64,000 nt of DNA from a bacterium. GTDB taxonomy: Bacteria; Electryoneota; Electryoneia; Electryoneales; Electryoneaceae. A program made the position numbers and the translations under genes. The stretch spans positions 34,415 through 98,414 of the forward strand of contig JAHLLB010000013.1 of the NCBI GenBank assembly GCA_020444425.1. The letters are read 5' to 3'. Position 1 is the first letter of the stretch, and every line of letters starts with the position of its first letter. Below are positions 37,209-47,298 of the stretch, piece by piece. The notes under the pieces are model-generated. The model did not search any database and was not told the origin of the DNA. It saw nothing but the letters and a program-made list of their open reading frames with translations.

Positions 37209-38759
37209 TTACTCCCACTCCACCGTCGCCGGCGGCTTGCTGCTGACGTCGTACACCACACGGTTCACCCCGCGCACTTCGTTGATGATGCGGGTGGAAA
37301 CCGTACCGAGCAGATCGTGCGGCAACGGACTGAAATCCGCCGTCATGAAGTCCCACGTGTTGACGCTGCGCAGCGCGATGACGTCTGCATACGTGCGCGC
37401 GTCCCCCATCACTCCCACCGACTTCACCGGCAACAGCACCGCCAACGCCTGGCTCACCTTGTCATACCAGCCGGAGTTCCGCAACTCCTCGATGAAGATC
37501 GCGTCTGCCTCACGCAGCACCTTGAGCCGCTCAGAGGTCACCTCGCCGAGAATCCGTACCGCCAGCCCCGGGCCCGGGAACGGGTGCCGGTTGACGATGT
37601 GCGCCGGAATGCCCAACCGCGCGCCGAGCTCACGGACTTCGTCCTTGAACAGCTCCCGCAACGGTTCGATCAGCTTCAGCTTCATCGTTTCCGGCAAGCC
37701 GCCAACGTTGTGATGCGACTTGATCGTGACCGACGGACCCTTGAAGCTGACAGACTCGATCACGTCCGGATACAGTGTCCCCTGCGCCAACCACTGCGCC
37801 TCGGAATGCCGGGTCGCTTCCTCGTCGAAAACGTCGATGAACGTGTGTCCGATAATTTTGCGCTTTTTCTCCGGGTCGGTCACCCCGGAAAGGGCGGTCA
37901 AAAAGCGATCCGAGGCATCGACCACGTGCAGGTTGACACCCAGCTGCGTGTGCAGGATGTCGTACACCTGCGCGACCTCGTCCTTGCGTAAAAGGCCGTT
38001 GTCGACAAACACGCCAAGGAATTTCTCACCAATCGCACGGTGCAGCAGCGCGGCCATGACGGTGCTGTCGACACCGCCGCTGACGCCGCCGATGACGTAC
38101 CCGTCGCCGACTTGTTCCCGGATCTTACGGATTTCCTCTTCCTCGAACGCTGCCATCGACCAGCCGGTGTTCGCGCCGACGATCTTGAAGAGGAAATTTT
38201 CGAGGATGGTGGACCCGTCCACCGAGTGACGCACTTCCGGATGGAACTGCAGGCCGTAGATCTTGCGTTCTTCGTCCGCCATCGCCGCGACCGGGCAGGT
38301 GTCCGACTTGCCGATCAGGGAGAAACCGTCAGGCAGACGCTCGATCTGGTCACCGTGGCTCATCCAGGTCGTCGTCTCGGTGGGGACGTTCTCGAACAAC
38401 GGGCCATGCTGATCCAGCACGTTCACAACGCGCCGGCCATATTCGGCCGCGTGCGCACCCTTCACCTCGCCGCCCATCTCCAACGCGAGCCACTGTTGCC
38501 CGTAACAGATGCCGAGAATCGGCACGCCCAGTTCCAGCAATGCCGGGTCGGCCTTCGGAGCGTCGTCATCGTACACGCTCGCCGGACCGCCGGAGAGGAT
38601 CAACGCGACCGGATTGTGCGCCTTGATGTCGTCCAGTTTCGCCGTGCACGGCAGGATTTCGGCGTACACCCCGCGCTCACGGATGCGACGTGCGATCAAC
38701 TGCGTGTACTGCGACCCGAAGTCGATGACGAGAACGTGATCGTACTCAGCCACGGCCAT
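37209..38759 (-). CDS. guaA: GMP synthase (glutamine-hydrolysing)
   Basis: 516 aa from ATG 38759. The glutaminase domain has ILGICYGQQWLALEMGG with the nucleophile Cys and a HPEV His-Glu pair; the ATP-pyrophosphatase domain has GGVSGGVDSTVMAALL; the dimerisation domain follows, ending NRVVYDVSSKPPATVEWE. It makes GMP from XMP in purine synthesis. ATG 38759 lies inside the end of surE (14-bp overlap); the longer frame to 38837 would run deep into surE and is not used. Confidence 0.97.
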   Translation of the reverse strand: MAVAEYDHVLVIDFGSQYTQLIARRIRERGVYAEILPCTAKLDDIKAHNPVALILSGGPASVYDDDAPKADPALLELGVPILGICYGQQWLALEMGGEVKGAHAAEYGRRVVNVLDQHGPLFENVPTETTTWMSHGDQIERLPDGFSLIGKSDTCPVAAMADEERKIYGLQFHPEVRHSVDGSTILENFLFKIVGANTGWSMAAFEEEEIRKIREQVGDGYVIGGVSGGVDSTVMAALLHRAIGEKFLGVFVDNGLLRKDEVAQVYDILHTQLGVNLHVVDASDRFLTALSGVTDPEKKRKIIGHTFIDVFDEEATRHSEAQWLAQGTLYPDVIESVSFKGPSVTIKSHHNVGGLPETMKLKLIEPLRELFKDEVRELGARLGIPAHIVNRHPFPGPGLAVRILGEVTSERLKVLREADAIFIEELRNSGWYDKVSQALAVLLPVKSVGVMGDARTYADVIALRSVNTWDFMTADFSPLPHDLLGTVSTRIINEVRGVNRVVYDVSSKPPATVEWE

Positions 38760-39543
38760 TTTCCTTGTTGCGCATCCAATCCTGCTGCCAACCGTCCGCC
38801 CGCATCCGATCGATGCTGGCCAGGCTGGTCCAATCAATTTTCAACGGTGTCACCGCAACATATCCATCCGTGACCGATTCGTGATCGCCCCCGTCCGTCT
38901 CCGCCATGCTGCGTAACTCACCGCCCAGCCAGTAGTAGGGACGCTCGTGCGCATCCAACCGGCTGGAGACAACCTCACGGTACACCACATGCGACACCGG
39001 CGTTACACGTATCCCCTTCAGCTCGTCCGCTGGGACCGGCGGGACATTCACGTTCAACACCTCGTAGCCTTCCGGCTGATATCCGGCGATGCGGTCGAGG
39101 ACGAATTTCGCCGCCTTGATCGCGCCAGAGAAATCCTCAAACGTGTACGACGCCAGCGAAACCGCGACGGCAGGCAGACCATTCATCGCCCCCTCTATCG
39201 CCCCGGCGACTGTGCCGCTGTAATTCGCGTTGAGGCCGACATTGCTGCCACGGTTGATGCCGCTGAAGACGACATCCGGCAGGTTGTCCTTCAACAGTTC
39301 GCTGATCGCGAGTTTGACGCAGTCCGCGGGGGTACCGTCAATGCTCCACCCCTTCATGCCGGTGTGGTCAAGCGGAAAGGCACGAAGCGGATCGTGCAAC
39401 GTTATGCTGAGCGCGACGGCAGACCGTTCCCGGTCCGGCGCGGCGACGATCACTTCCGTGTCCGGAAGCTCGTTGAGCGCGTCATACAACGCGCGGATGC
39501 CGGGCGACTGATACCCGTCATCGTTGGTAATCAAGATGCGCAT
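38746..39543 (-). CDS. surE: 5'/3'-nucleotidase SurE
   Basis: 265 aa. MRILITNDDGYQSPGIRAL opens with the metal-binding Asp pair, and the SGINRGSNVG loop with its Asn follows, as in SurE nucleotidases/exopolyphosphatases. It dephosphorylates nucleoside monophosphates under stress. It overlaps guaA downstream, so a nucleotide-metabolism unit is likely. Confidence 0.95.
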   Translation of the reverse strand: MRILITNDDGYQSPGIRALYDALNELPDTEVIVAAPDRERSAVALSITLHDPLRAFPLDHTGMKGWSIDGTPADCVKLAISELLKDNLPDVVFSGINRGSNVGLNANYSGTVAGAIEGAMNGLPAVAVSLASYTFEDFSGAIKAAKFVLDRIAGYQPEGYEVLNVNVPPVPADELKGIRVTPVSHVVYREVVSSRLDAHERPYYWLGGELRSMAETDGGDHESVTDGYVAVTPLKIDWTSLASIDRMRADGWQQDWMRNKENGRG

Positions 39544-40078
39544 GGCTCTTCTTGGCTATGGGCTGTAGGCTATGGGCTATGGGTACATCAACCATCGTCA
39601 GACTGCGGGCTGCGGACGGCGGGCGACGGATGATCCCAGACATAAATGTCTGGGGCATGTTCGCGTACCCGACTTGCCAGCAAGTCAGGGCAGACACCCG
39701 TGAAGAAGTCCCGCGTTCCGAAGTCGGAAAGTAGTACGAGCGGACCCGTGATCCCAGACGGAATCTCCCGGTCCGCTCCAGGAAAGATACCCGCGTTGGC
39801 GGAGCCAACACGGGCAAGATGCTGAAGGTCGATTCAGAGCTTTTCGGCAGATAACGACGAGATCCTTCACCGCGTTAAGGATGACTTCCTTCTTACCACG
39901 GACTTAAGTCCGTGGTAATTGAAGGAGCCCAGGGGCCGTAGTCCGCAGGCCACCGACCGCTGCCCGAAGCCAGCAATCCGGGGTTAGAAGCCCCGGCCAC
40001 GCCTGAGCCTAGAGCCAAGAACCCAGAGCCCCGCAGCCCGTCGACCGCAGCCCGTAGTCCGCAGTCCGCAAACTGTCC
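39544..40078. other. Repeat-rich intergenic region
   Basis: About 535 bp with no gene. It has a GATGATCC...GGGCATG palindrome (39629-39659), a GACTTGC/GCAAGTC palindrome with GGGCAGACA (39667-39694), a CGCG...ACACGGGCA palindrome (39793-39820), a GATCCTTC element (39859-39885), a CCACGGACTT palindrome (39894-39917) and a CCGGGG/CCCCGG hairpin near 39978. Confidence 0.7.
39629..39659 (+). repeat. GATGATCC...GGGCATG palindrome, stem variant
   Basis: Stem CCCAGACAT/ATGTCTGGG, against CCACGACAT/ATGTCGTGG at 13295 and 15320. Two base pairs change on both sides while the flanks GATGAT and GGCATG stay fixed. Confidence 0.75.
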
Positions 40079-41452
40079 TTACGCGTCCTTCACCAGCAGC
40101 GCCATCAGCTCGGACAGGTTGCCGACGTTCTCCAGGTCGTTCACCATCGTCTTGACCTGTGCCTGACGATCCGCCGTCAACACACCTTCCGCCAAGGAGC
40201 TGAACTTGGCGTCCAACGCCGCTTCGCTGATCGGGTGTTCCGGGTGGCCCATCGGGTACTCGACGTACTTGACGTGCTCGACGCCGTCAGTCGTCGTGAT
40301 CGTGATCTCGTTCGGCTGCTTCGCCGGGAACAGCGCTTCGTAGGACGGTTCGCCGGAGACGGTCAGCTTCTTCAGCTGGGCACGCACGGTCGGATCAAAA
40401 ATCTTCGATTCGTCAAAGCTGGCCGGGGTGATCTTGCGGTCACAGACCGCCACCGCGATGCAATACGGCAGGCTGTGGTCGGCCGACTCACGGGTCTGCG
40501 GGTTGTACTTGCTCGGGTCGCTGAGAATATCCGCCGCACGGGCGATGGTCTTCAGGTGAATGCCTTCAATCTGATCCGGCTGCAGGTCGTGTTCGGTGAT
40601 CAGCTCGATGACCGCGGTCAACGGGGCGTGCGTCAACGCTTCCGTCGGGAACGATTTCAGGCCGCACTGCTCGATGCGCCAGGTTTCGCCCAGCCCGTCG
40701 GTCAGGATCTCGCCCTTCCACTCGGGACCGTACGCGTCAAACAGGCCTTCCTTGCCGTCGATGACATGCGCCGGGCCTTCGTAACCGAGCTCAGCAAGTT
40801 CCGCCGCCATCGCGCCGGACTGGGTCGCCATCGGATCGGCGGTGTTCTTCATCATGGTGAGGTGACCGGCGGTGATCGCGCCGAAGGTGGCGTGACGGCT
40901 GCCACTGATCCCGACCGCATGCGCGATCTGGTCGGCGCTGAGACCCATCATCCGGCCACAGGCGTACGGAGACGCGAACGCCGTAAGGGTTGCGTGATGC
41001 CATTTGCGCTCACGGATGCCCGGGAAACCGGCTTCACACAGCCGCATCTCGACTTCGTGGCCGATGGCGATCGCCAGTAGCAGCTCCTTGCCGGATTTGC
41101 CCAAACGTTCGCCGAGCGCCAACGGGCCGGGGATGATGTCGCTGGGGTGGCTCGGGTCCTGCTTCCAGTAGATGTCGTTGTAGTCGAGCGCGCGCACCAT
41201 CAACGCGTTCAGCAGCGCCGCTTCCACCGCCGGCAGCTTGATGCCGGAACCGATGATCGTCGCTTCCTCTTTGCCGCCCTTGTTGGCGAGGTAGCCGTGC
41301 ATGATACCAACGTCATGCGTCTTCGAGCCGCCCAACGCACAGCCGATGGAATCGTAGAGGATGGTCTTCGCCATCTCGATGGCGTGTTCGCTGAGGTCGT
41401 CGTACGTCGCGTTCGCCGCCCACTCGGCGATCTGCTGGGAAATCGTGGCCAT
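40079..41452 (-). CDS. MmgE/PrpD family protein
   Basis: 457 aa from ATG 41452, with AGGGAGAAG upstream. It matches the MmgE/PrpD fold: TILYDSIGCALGGSKTHD early, ALDYNDIY with the acid residues of the active site, GRMMGLSADQIAHAVGIS, and the GLKSFPTEALTHAPL region, followed by a smaller second domain. Family members dehydrate 2-methylcitrate, isomerise or decarboxylate related acids (IDS-epimerase, cis-aconitate decarboxylase). There are no methylcitrate-cycle neighbours here, so the substrate is open. It is divergent from the secreted gene at 41679. Confidence 0.85.
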   Translation of the reverse strand: MATISQQIAEWAANATYDDLSEHAIEMAKTILYDSIGCALGGSKTHDVGIMHGYLANKGGKEEATIIGSGIKLPAVEAALLNALMVRALDYNDIYWKQDPSHPSDIIPGPLALGERLGKSGKELLLAIAIGHEVEMRLCEAGFPGIRERKWHHATLTAFASPYACGRMMGLSADQIAHAVGISGSRHATFGAITAGHLTMMKNTADPMATQSGAMAAELAELGYEGPAHVIDGKEGLFDAYGPEWKGEILTDGLGETWRIEQCGLKSFPTEALTHAPLTAVIELITEHDLQPDQIEGIHLKTIARAADILSDPSKYNPQTRESADHSLPYCIAVAVCDRKITPASFDESKIFDPTVRAQLKKLTVSGEPSYEALFPAKQPNEITITTTDGVEHVKYVEYPMGHPEHPISEAALDAKFSSLAEGVLTADRQAQVKTMVNDLENVGNLSELMALLVKDA

Positions 41453-41678
41453 GATCCGGTCTTCTCCCTGAACTGGGTCTGGTTTTGTTTGCCGTGAAGA
41501 GCAAGAATACGAGTCCCATTTCACAAGGTCAAGACGGGTTCCGGAGACCGGGTGGTTTTCGTAGCGAATCAAGCCCGCAACATTGCACCAGCCATGATGC
41601 GCGAGTAAGTTAGATAGGTGCATGTTTATACAAATTTGAACGATCAACGATTCAAGATGATCATCACTCGGGGGAGTT

Positions 41679-43397
41679 ATGAAACGCCTGCTAGCTGTTG
41701 TCCTGTTCGTCCTCTCGTTTGTCGCCACATCCTCAGCTGAACTCAGCATCGTCTGGGACTACACGTTCGACGACATCCCGATTTATCGTGTCATACGTGT
41801 AGTACCGCTGGCAAGCGGAAACACGCTCTGCTTCTACGTCGATGATGATGACGTGAACTACTATCTGACCGCCATCGAGCTGGACCGTGACGGCGCCCGT
41901 GTCAACACGATCAACTTCCCCGATCCGATGCTGAGCCTGTTTACCGTGAATGCGCGTGAAAGCAATGATGGCGGGGCGCTGGTCGCGATCCAGAGTGAAA
42001 CCGAGAGCACGTTGTACCGGATCAATGCAGACGGCGACATCATCGACACGATTGAGTTTCCGTTCACCGGCAACCAGGTGTATGACCTGGTACAGAAACC
42101 GGACGGTTCAATTATTATCGCCGGTGCGACACCTGACCTGATCTGCATCAATCCGGATCAGACGGTTGAGTGGAACCACAACTTCATGCCGGGCGGTGAA
42201 TATACACGAGTGTACGAGGTAATCCCGTTGCATTCCGGTGACTACGGTTGCCTTATGGTTGCTGATGATGGTTCCCGGTACGATCACTTCACGATTCGTT
42301 TTTCGAGAAACGGGGTGATCCGGTATTCTGAGGAAGTGTCGACCAATACCGATGGATATGTTCCCAGTCAGTTTGAAGATAAAATCCTGTATATCTATAA
42401 TTCTCCTGGAGATAACGCCCCAAGCCGGGTACGCAAAATCGGCAGCTGGTGGTGCGACCTGCCCAACAATATCGGAGAATATGAGTACTATTACTGTGTG
42501 CAGCCGTTTAACGGTTACCCCGGCTACTTTGTCTCCGGCCAATCCTACACCGGCCAGCAACCCACCTACGGCATTTTTACCCACCTGACCGAAGAGGGCG
42601 CAATCCTCGACACCCTCGAACTTTCCGAGATCTCGCTTCCGATGCATGCGCCCGCGATGAATGGCGACATGATTTGCGCCGCCGCCACCACACCCCTCGG
42701 CGAACCGACACATCTTCGCGTGATGCGTTTCAGCTCCGGCACTTCCCACGCGCCCGCCATGGTCAAATTCGCACTGCACAACGCTCCACGCCGCCTTCCG
42801 GCGACTGGTGGTGTGCTGCATTACCGTTTGCTTGTCGGGAACGATTTCGACGATCCGGCTGAAGTCACACTCAATCTGACCATCGAGAGTGCTGACGTCC
42901 AGGAAGAGGTTCTGATCGAACAGACGATGACCCTGCAACCCCATGACCCCGTCGTCATCCCCCATGCTGCGATCCCCATTTCGGGTACGTTGCCGGCTGG
43001 TGACTACACGTTACGGGCGAAAGTGTTTGACGCGGATGACGTCCTGCTGTCCCAATGGATCCAGACCTTCAGCAAGGCGACGGACAGCGTCGAAACCAAT
43101 GCCACCGGACCGCAGTCACAGGCGAGCGACCGGCAGTTCGGTATCGCCGCCTCGCCGAACCCCTTCAACGCCGCAACGAAGATCAACGTGACGCTACCGC
43201 AGACAGCGCCGCTGACGGTGCGCGTGTTCGACATCCAGGGCCGGACGGTCGCGACGCTGGCGGACGGATCATCAATCGCGGCGGGGTCGCACGCGTTCTC
43301 GTTTGATGGGTCGAAGCTGTCCAGCGGAATCTATTTCGTGCAGGCGACCGTGCCGGGTCAACTCAACGAGGTGCGGAAGCTGATGCTGGTGAAATAA
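41679..43397 (+). CDS. T9SS-exported propeller-type protein
   Basis: 572 aa. Signal peptide (MKRLLAVVLFVLSFVATSSA), then repeated strands like SNDGGALVAIQ and PDGSIIIAGAT that suggest a propeller over residues 25-340, an Ig-like domain (about 370-470), and a T9SS sorting tail (ASPNPFNAATKINVTLP to LMLVK). It resembles the proteins at 13625 and 52023. Its role is unknown; the tail implies surface anchoring or release through the type IX system. A terminator follows at 43432. Confidence 0.8.
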   Translation: MKRLLAVVLFVLSFVATSSAELSIVWDYTFDDIPIYRVIRVVPLASGNTLCFYVDDDDVNYYLTAIELDRDGARVNTINFPDPMLSLFTVNARESNDGGALVAIQSETESTLYRINADGDIIDTIEFPFTGNQVYDLVQKPDGSIIIAGATPDLICINPDQTVEWNHNFMPGGEYTRVYEVIPLHSGDYGCLMVADDGSRYDHFTIRFSRNGVIRYSEEVSTNTDGYVPSQFEDKILYIYNSPGDNAPSRVRKIGSWWCDLPNNIGEYEYYYCVQPFNGYPGYFVSGQSYTGQQPTYGIFTHLTEEGAILDTLELSEISLPMHAPAMNGDMICAAATTPLGEPTHLRVMRFSSGTSHAPAMVKFALHNAPRRLPATGGVLHYRLLVGNDFDDPAEVTLNLTIESADVQEEVLIEQTMTLQPHDPVVIPHAAIPISGTLPAGDYTLRAKVFDADDVLLSQWIQTFSKATDSVETNATGPQSQASDRQFGIAASPNPFNAATKINVTLPQTAPLTVRVFDIQGRTVATLADGSSIAAGSHAFSFDGSKLSSGIYFVQATVPGQLNEVRKLMLVK

Positions 43398-43917
43398 ACT
43401 CTGATTGCTCGAAACTGTCTGGTTTGCCACCAACCGTTCCCCGAATCTCAGGGAACGGTTGTTTGTTTCTGACCCATGCGACTCCCTCTTCGAGCGACGG
43501 CGAGAGTTAGGCATACCTTATTCCTCCAAAACGCGAACTTCAACAATAGCTACCGCTTGGAAACAACGCCCACCTGAGACAATCGCTAAATACTTATAAC
43601 AGAGGCGTGAGATTACTCTCTTTTCAGGATTCCGGCACCACGTTTGCAAAAGTGTTAGGCGTGTTTAACAAACTGACAGTTTCTGAATCACTTTGCAGGC
43701 GCTTTCGGTTTGTGTCGGTATGAAGCCAGACCAGGAAGATCGTAGACTGCACCAGCACTGTATCAGAATAAGTCATATTCCGAAGCACAACGACAAAAAC
43801 AACAAGCATGTTTCAGGAGGTTTTCTGATCCCGGTTCAATGACGGTTTTTACCTGGCTGCCTCGAAGCGGCCAACACAACAACAACTGCTGAGAAGAGAG
43901 AAAGAGACGAGGAAACC
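43398..43917. other. AT-rich intergenic region
   Basis: About 520 bp. It contains the terminator at 43432-43470 and then an AT-rich stretch (43520-43830) that probably holds the promoter of the lipoprotein gene at 43918. No ORF is convincing. Confidence 0.5.
43432..43470 (+). terminator. Terminator
   Basis: AACCGTTCCC and GGGAACGGTT form a ten-bp stem around nine bases, followed by GTTTGTTT. Confidence 0.8.
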
Positions 43918-45735
43918 ATGAAGAGCACACTCCGATTTACCCTGTTACTTGCGCTTGTCGTCGTGATGGCGATTGCCATGGGTTGTTCCGAAGACAGTGA
44001 TGACAACATGACCGGCCCGGGCGACATGGAAGGTCTGAATCCTGACGACGCTCCGGTTGCCAGCATCGACCGATTCAGTGCTGATGCCGGTATGCTGATG
44101 GTGCGTGACGGATCGAACGGCCTGCCGGAAGCAGACGAGCCGATCAACTTTGACAGTGGCGAACCGTTCATCACCCAGGGTCTCGGCCCGAATGGTGAGA
44201 TGGTTGAGTATTACAACTTTGACGTGCAGCCGACCACCCCGGCGCCGATCTACGTCCTGATTCGCGAAGGCGAGATGAACCCGGTCTCGGGCCAGTTGAA
44301 CATCATCGACGTGATCCCCGGTGACGACGGCTACAACGACTTCTGGGATGTCCATTTCGTCACGGTTGACGCGGACTACGTTGCCAACACGATCCACAGC
44401 TACGACCAGATCATGGAAGGTGGCTACGAGATTGAGGAAGCCGGTGCGTTGGTGAACTGCCCGGTGGTGCCGATGGGCAGCACGGCGTCCAAGCGCTACA
44501 GCGGTGATGACACGGGTCTCACGCGCGGTTGGTACAAGGACCAGGTGGTCTACTACTTCAACTTCGCCGAAAAAGACCTGATGCCAACCGGTAGCGACAT
44601 GGTTCCGCTGTCCCCGATCTATGTCAGCTTCAACGTCAATCCCGACATGGAAGGTGGTGGTCCGCCCTCCGGTTTCAAGACCGAGATGGGTTCCGCACAG
44701 ACGCACAATGTGATCGCGACGCTGCCGGAAGACGCGTCCTACTCCCCGCTGTGGTCGGTTAACCCGTACGACAATGCTGATTTCAACGACGTCTACAACC
44801 TGATGAGCGCCACGATGGCGAACGTTCTCGACATGGGCGTTGCCACGGTCAACTGCCCGGTCGTGTCGGTTGAACCGGCTGGCAACCTGCCGCTTGATCC
44901 GGATGATGCCCCGGAAGCAAGCATTGACCGTTTTGCCGAAGGCACCGGCATGCTGATGGTGCGTGACGGATCGAACGGTCTGCCGGAAGCCAACGAGCCG
45001 ATCAACTTTGATAGTGGCGAACCGTTCATCACCCAGGGTCTCGGCCCGGACGGTGAGATGGTCGAGTACTACAACTTTGACGTGCAGCCGACTGAACCGG
45101 CTCCGATTTATGTCCTGTTCCGTGAAGGCGAATCGGACCCGGTCGAAGGCCAGTTGAACATTGTCGACGTCATCCCCGGTGATGATGGCTACAACGACTT
45201 CTGGGACGTTCACTTTGTGACCGTGCCGGCCAACTACCTGGCGAACACGATCCACAGCTACCAGCAGATCATGGACGGCGGCTACGAGATCGAAGAAGCC
45301 GGCGCCCTGGTGAACTGCCCGGTCGTGCCGAACGGCAGCACTGCGTCGAAGCGGTATGACGGTGCCGACGACGGTCTGACCCGTGGCTGGTACAAGGACC
45401 AGGTGGTCTACTACTTCAACTTCGCTGAGAAGGCTCTGGCCCCGACCGGAAGCGGCATGGTCCCGCTGTCCCCGATCTATGTCTGCTTCAACATCAACCC
45501 GGACATGGAAGGTGGCGGCCCGCCGTCCGGCTTCAAGTCCGAGATGGGTTCGGCGCAGACGCATAACGTGATCGCGACCATCCCGATGGATGCTTCGTAT
45601 TCCCCGCTGTGGTCGGTGTCGCCGTACGACAACGCTGACTTCGACGACGTGATGGATCTCGACAGCGCGCTGATGGCGAACATTCTCGATATGGGTGTCG
45701 CCTTCGTGAACTGCCCGGTGGTCACTGTGCAGTAA
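43918..45735 (+). CDS. Lipoprotein made of two duplicated units
   Basis: 605 aa. Lipobox AMGC near residue 23, then an acidic linker. Residues about 41-320 and 325-605 are near-identical copies, each starting LNPDDAP or LDPDDAP and MLMVRDGSNGLPEA and ending NCPVV. Each unit contains DDGYNDFWDVHFVTV, GWYKDQVVYYFNFAEK and YSPLWSVxPYDNADF. The DNA of the copies is also very similar, indicating recent tandem duplication. The unit may be a beta-sandwich or propeller; I do not recognise it. The pattern YSPLWSVxPYDNADFxDV suggests a haem- or carbohydrate-binding surface protein, which is a guess. Confidence 0.75.
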   Translation: MKSTLRFTLLLALVVVMAIAMGCSEDSDDNMTGPGDMEGLNPDDAPVASIDRFSADAGMLMVRDGSNGLPEADEPINFDSGEPFITQGLGPNGEMVEYYNFDVQPTTPAPIYVLIREGEMNPVSGQLNIIDVIPGDDGYNDFWDVHFVTVDADYVANTIHSYDQIMEGGYEIEEAGALVNCPVVPMGSTASKRYSGDDTGLTRGWYKDQVVYYFNFAEKDLMPTGSDMVPLSPIYVSFNVNPDMEGGGPPSGFKTEMGSAQTHNVIATLPEDASYSPLWSVNPYDNADFNDVYNLMSATMANVLDMGVATVNCPVVSVEPAGNLPLDPDDAPEASIDRFAEGTGMLMVRDGSNGLPEANEPINFDSGEPFITQGLGPDGEMVEYYNFDVQPTEPAPIYVLFREGESDPVEGQLNIVDVIPGDDGYNDFWDVHFVTVPANYLANTIHSYQQIMDGGYEIEEAGALVNCPVVPNGSTASKRYDGADDGLTRGWYKDQVVYYFNFAEKALAPTGSGMVPLSPIYVCFNINPDMEGGGPPSGFKSEMGSAQTHNVIATIPMDASYSPLWSVSPYDNADFDDVMDLDSALMANILDMGVAFVNCPVVTVQ

Positions 45736-45793
45736 ACGCAGGACTTGAAGGCAAGACGGTTCACTTGATTCAAGACGGTTCCCTTGACGGTTT

Positions 45794-45828
45794 AACCGCT
45801 CATCTCCCCCCGGGATGGGCGGTTTTCT
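45794..45828 (+). terminator. Terminator
   Basis: AACCGC...CATC and GATG...GCGGTT form the stem, followed by TTTTC. It ends the duplicated lipoprotein gene. Confidence 0.7.
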
Positions 45829-45936
45829 CATGGTCATGCGCCGCCGATCAATCAGCTCCTCCGCTCTGGACCGATCCGGAGCTTGTTCGTACCTTCACAT
45901 TCCACGTTGATTTCCAGTGAAGCGGAGAGCTGTCCG

Positions 45937-47139
45937 ATGCCAGAGAAGCATGTGATTGAGCCCGCCCTGCGTACGGAGCACATCAAGTACGCCGTCCGTG
46001 ATATCGTCGTCGTTGCCGATGAGACCCGCAAGACCGGGAAAGAGATGCTGTATCTCAACATCGGCGACCCGAACCAGTACGATTTCACCACCCCGCAGCC
46101 AATGATCAACGCTGCGATCAAGGCGATGAACGAGAACCAGTGCGGCTACAGCCCGAGCTCGGGCGTGAAACCGGCGCTGGAGTCGATTGAACGCTACGCC
46201 GCGTCCAAGGGCATCCGGAACATCCGCGACATCTTCATCACCACCGGCGGCTCGGAAGCGATTGAGCTGGTGCTGACGAGCCTCGTCAACCGGGGCGACA
46301 ACGTGCTGCTGCCATCCCCGGGCTATCCGCTCTACACCGCCGTGATGGCGAAACTGGAAGCGGAAGAAAACCCGTACTTCCTTGACGAGGAAAATGGCTG
46401 GCAGCCACATCTCGAGGACATCAAGGAGAAGATCAACGACCGCACCAAAGCGATCGTGATCATCAACCCGAACAACCCGACCGGGTCGAACTGTTCACGG
46501 GAAACGCTGCAGGGTCTGATCGAGATCGCGAAGGAACGCAACATCATCATCCTCGCGGACGAGATTTACGACCAGCTGCTGTTCGACGGGAACGAGCACG
46601 TCAGCATCGCGTCGCTGGATCCGGACGCCCCGATGGTGACCTTCAACGGTCTCGCGAAAAACTACATCAGCCCCGGCTGGCGGATCGGATGGGGTGTGGT
46701 CAGCGGGCCGGAAGCCGTTTTGCGCCCGTTCGTGGAAGCGGTCAACAAACTGCTGCGTGCGCGGTTGTGTGCGAACCATCCATTGCAGTACGCCATCCCC
46801 GCCGCCCTCGACGGCGACCAGGGACACCTGCCTGAGGTGCTGGAGAAGCTGCACCGCCGCCGTGACCTGACGTACCAGCGCATGAACGAGATCCCGGGTA
46901 TCTCCTGCGTCAAACCGGGCGGCGCGTTCTACGCCTACCCGAAGCTCGAGATCGAGGGGGACGACGAAACCTGGACCAAGGAACTGATCCGTGCGACAGG
47001 CGTCGTCATCGTGCCCGGCATGGGCTTCGGCCAGGTGCCCGGCACCAGCCACTTCCGGATCGTTTTCCTGCCGCCGGAAGATGTTCTGGCGAAAGCCTAC
47101 GACCAGATCGGCGAGTTCATGGTTCACTGGAATGGGTAG
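45937..47139 (+). CDS. PLP-dependent aminotransferase, alanine/aspartate class I
   Basis: 400 aa from ATG 45937, with GGAGAG upstream. Fold-type I aminotransferase: YLNIGDPNQYDF, GYSPSSGVKPALE, NPNNPTG, ADEIYDQL, and FNGLAKNYISPGWRIGW with the PLP-binding Lys. The sequence style is that of AlaA-like alanine (pyruvate) aminotransferases, though aspartate use is not excluded. It lies between two secreted-protein genes, apparently alone. Confidence 0.88.
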   Translation: MPEKHVIEPALRTEHIKYAVRDIVVVADETRKTGKEMLYLNIGDPNQYDFTTPQPMINAAIKAMNENQCGYSPSSGVKPALESIERYAASKGIRNIRDIFITTGGSEAIELVLTSLVNRGDNVLLPSPGYPLYTAVMAKLEAEENPYFLDEENGWQPHLEDIKEKINDRTKAIVIINPNNPTGSNCSRETLQGLIEIAKERNIIILADEIYDQLLFDGNEHVSIASLDPDAPMVTFNGLAKNYISPGWRIGWGVVSGPEAVLRPFVEAVNKLLRARLCANHPLQYAIPAALDGDQGHLPEVLEKLHRRRDLTYQRMNEIPGISCVKPGGAFYAYPKLEIEGDDETWTKELIRATGVVIVPGMGFGQVPGTSHFRIVFLPPEDVLAKAYDQIGEFMVHWNG

Positions 47140-47175
47140 GTTCTGGTTTATACAGCGAGTCTCAGCAAACTCAAG

Positions 47176-47200
47176 TCCCGGCGAAATCGTCGGGATTTTT
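47176..47200 (+). terminator. Terminator
   Basis: TCCCGGCG and CGTCGGGA pair (one G-T) around AAAT and run into TTTTT. Confidence 0.85.
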
Positions 47201-47298
47201 CATTGTTGGTGAATACTTTTTTCGTGTTTTTCTTTGTATGCTTTGAGAGGATCCGAATGTATTCCTGCTCCAAAGAGATCCTCAGAATGGAGGCTAAG

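Noticed and set aside
43945..45837. 630-codon open frame on the minus strand opposite the duplicated lipoprotein
   Set aside because: Shadow of a high-GC duplicated gene; the plus-strand gene has a lipobox and conserved repeat units.
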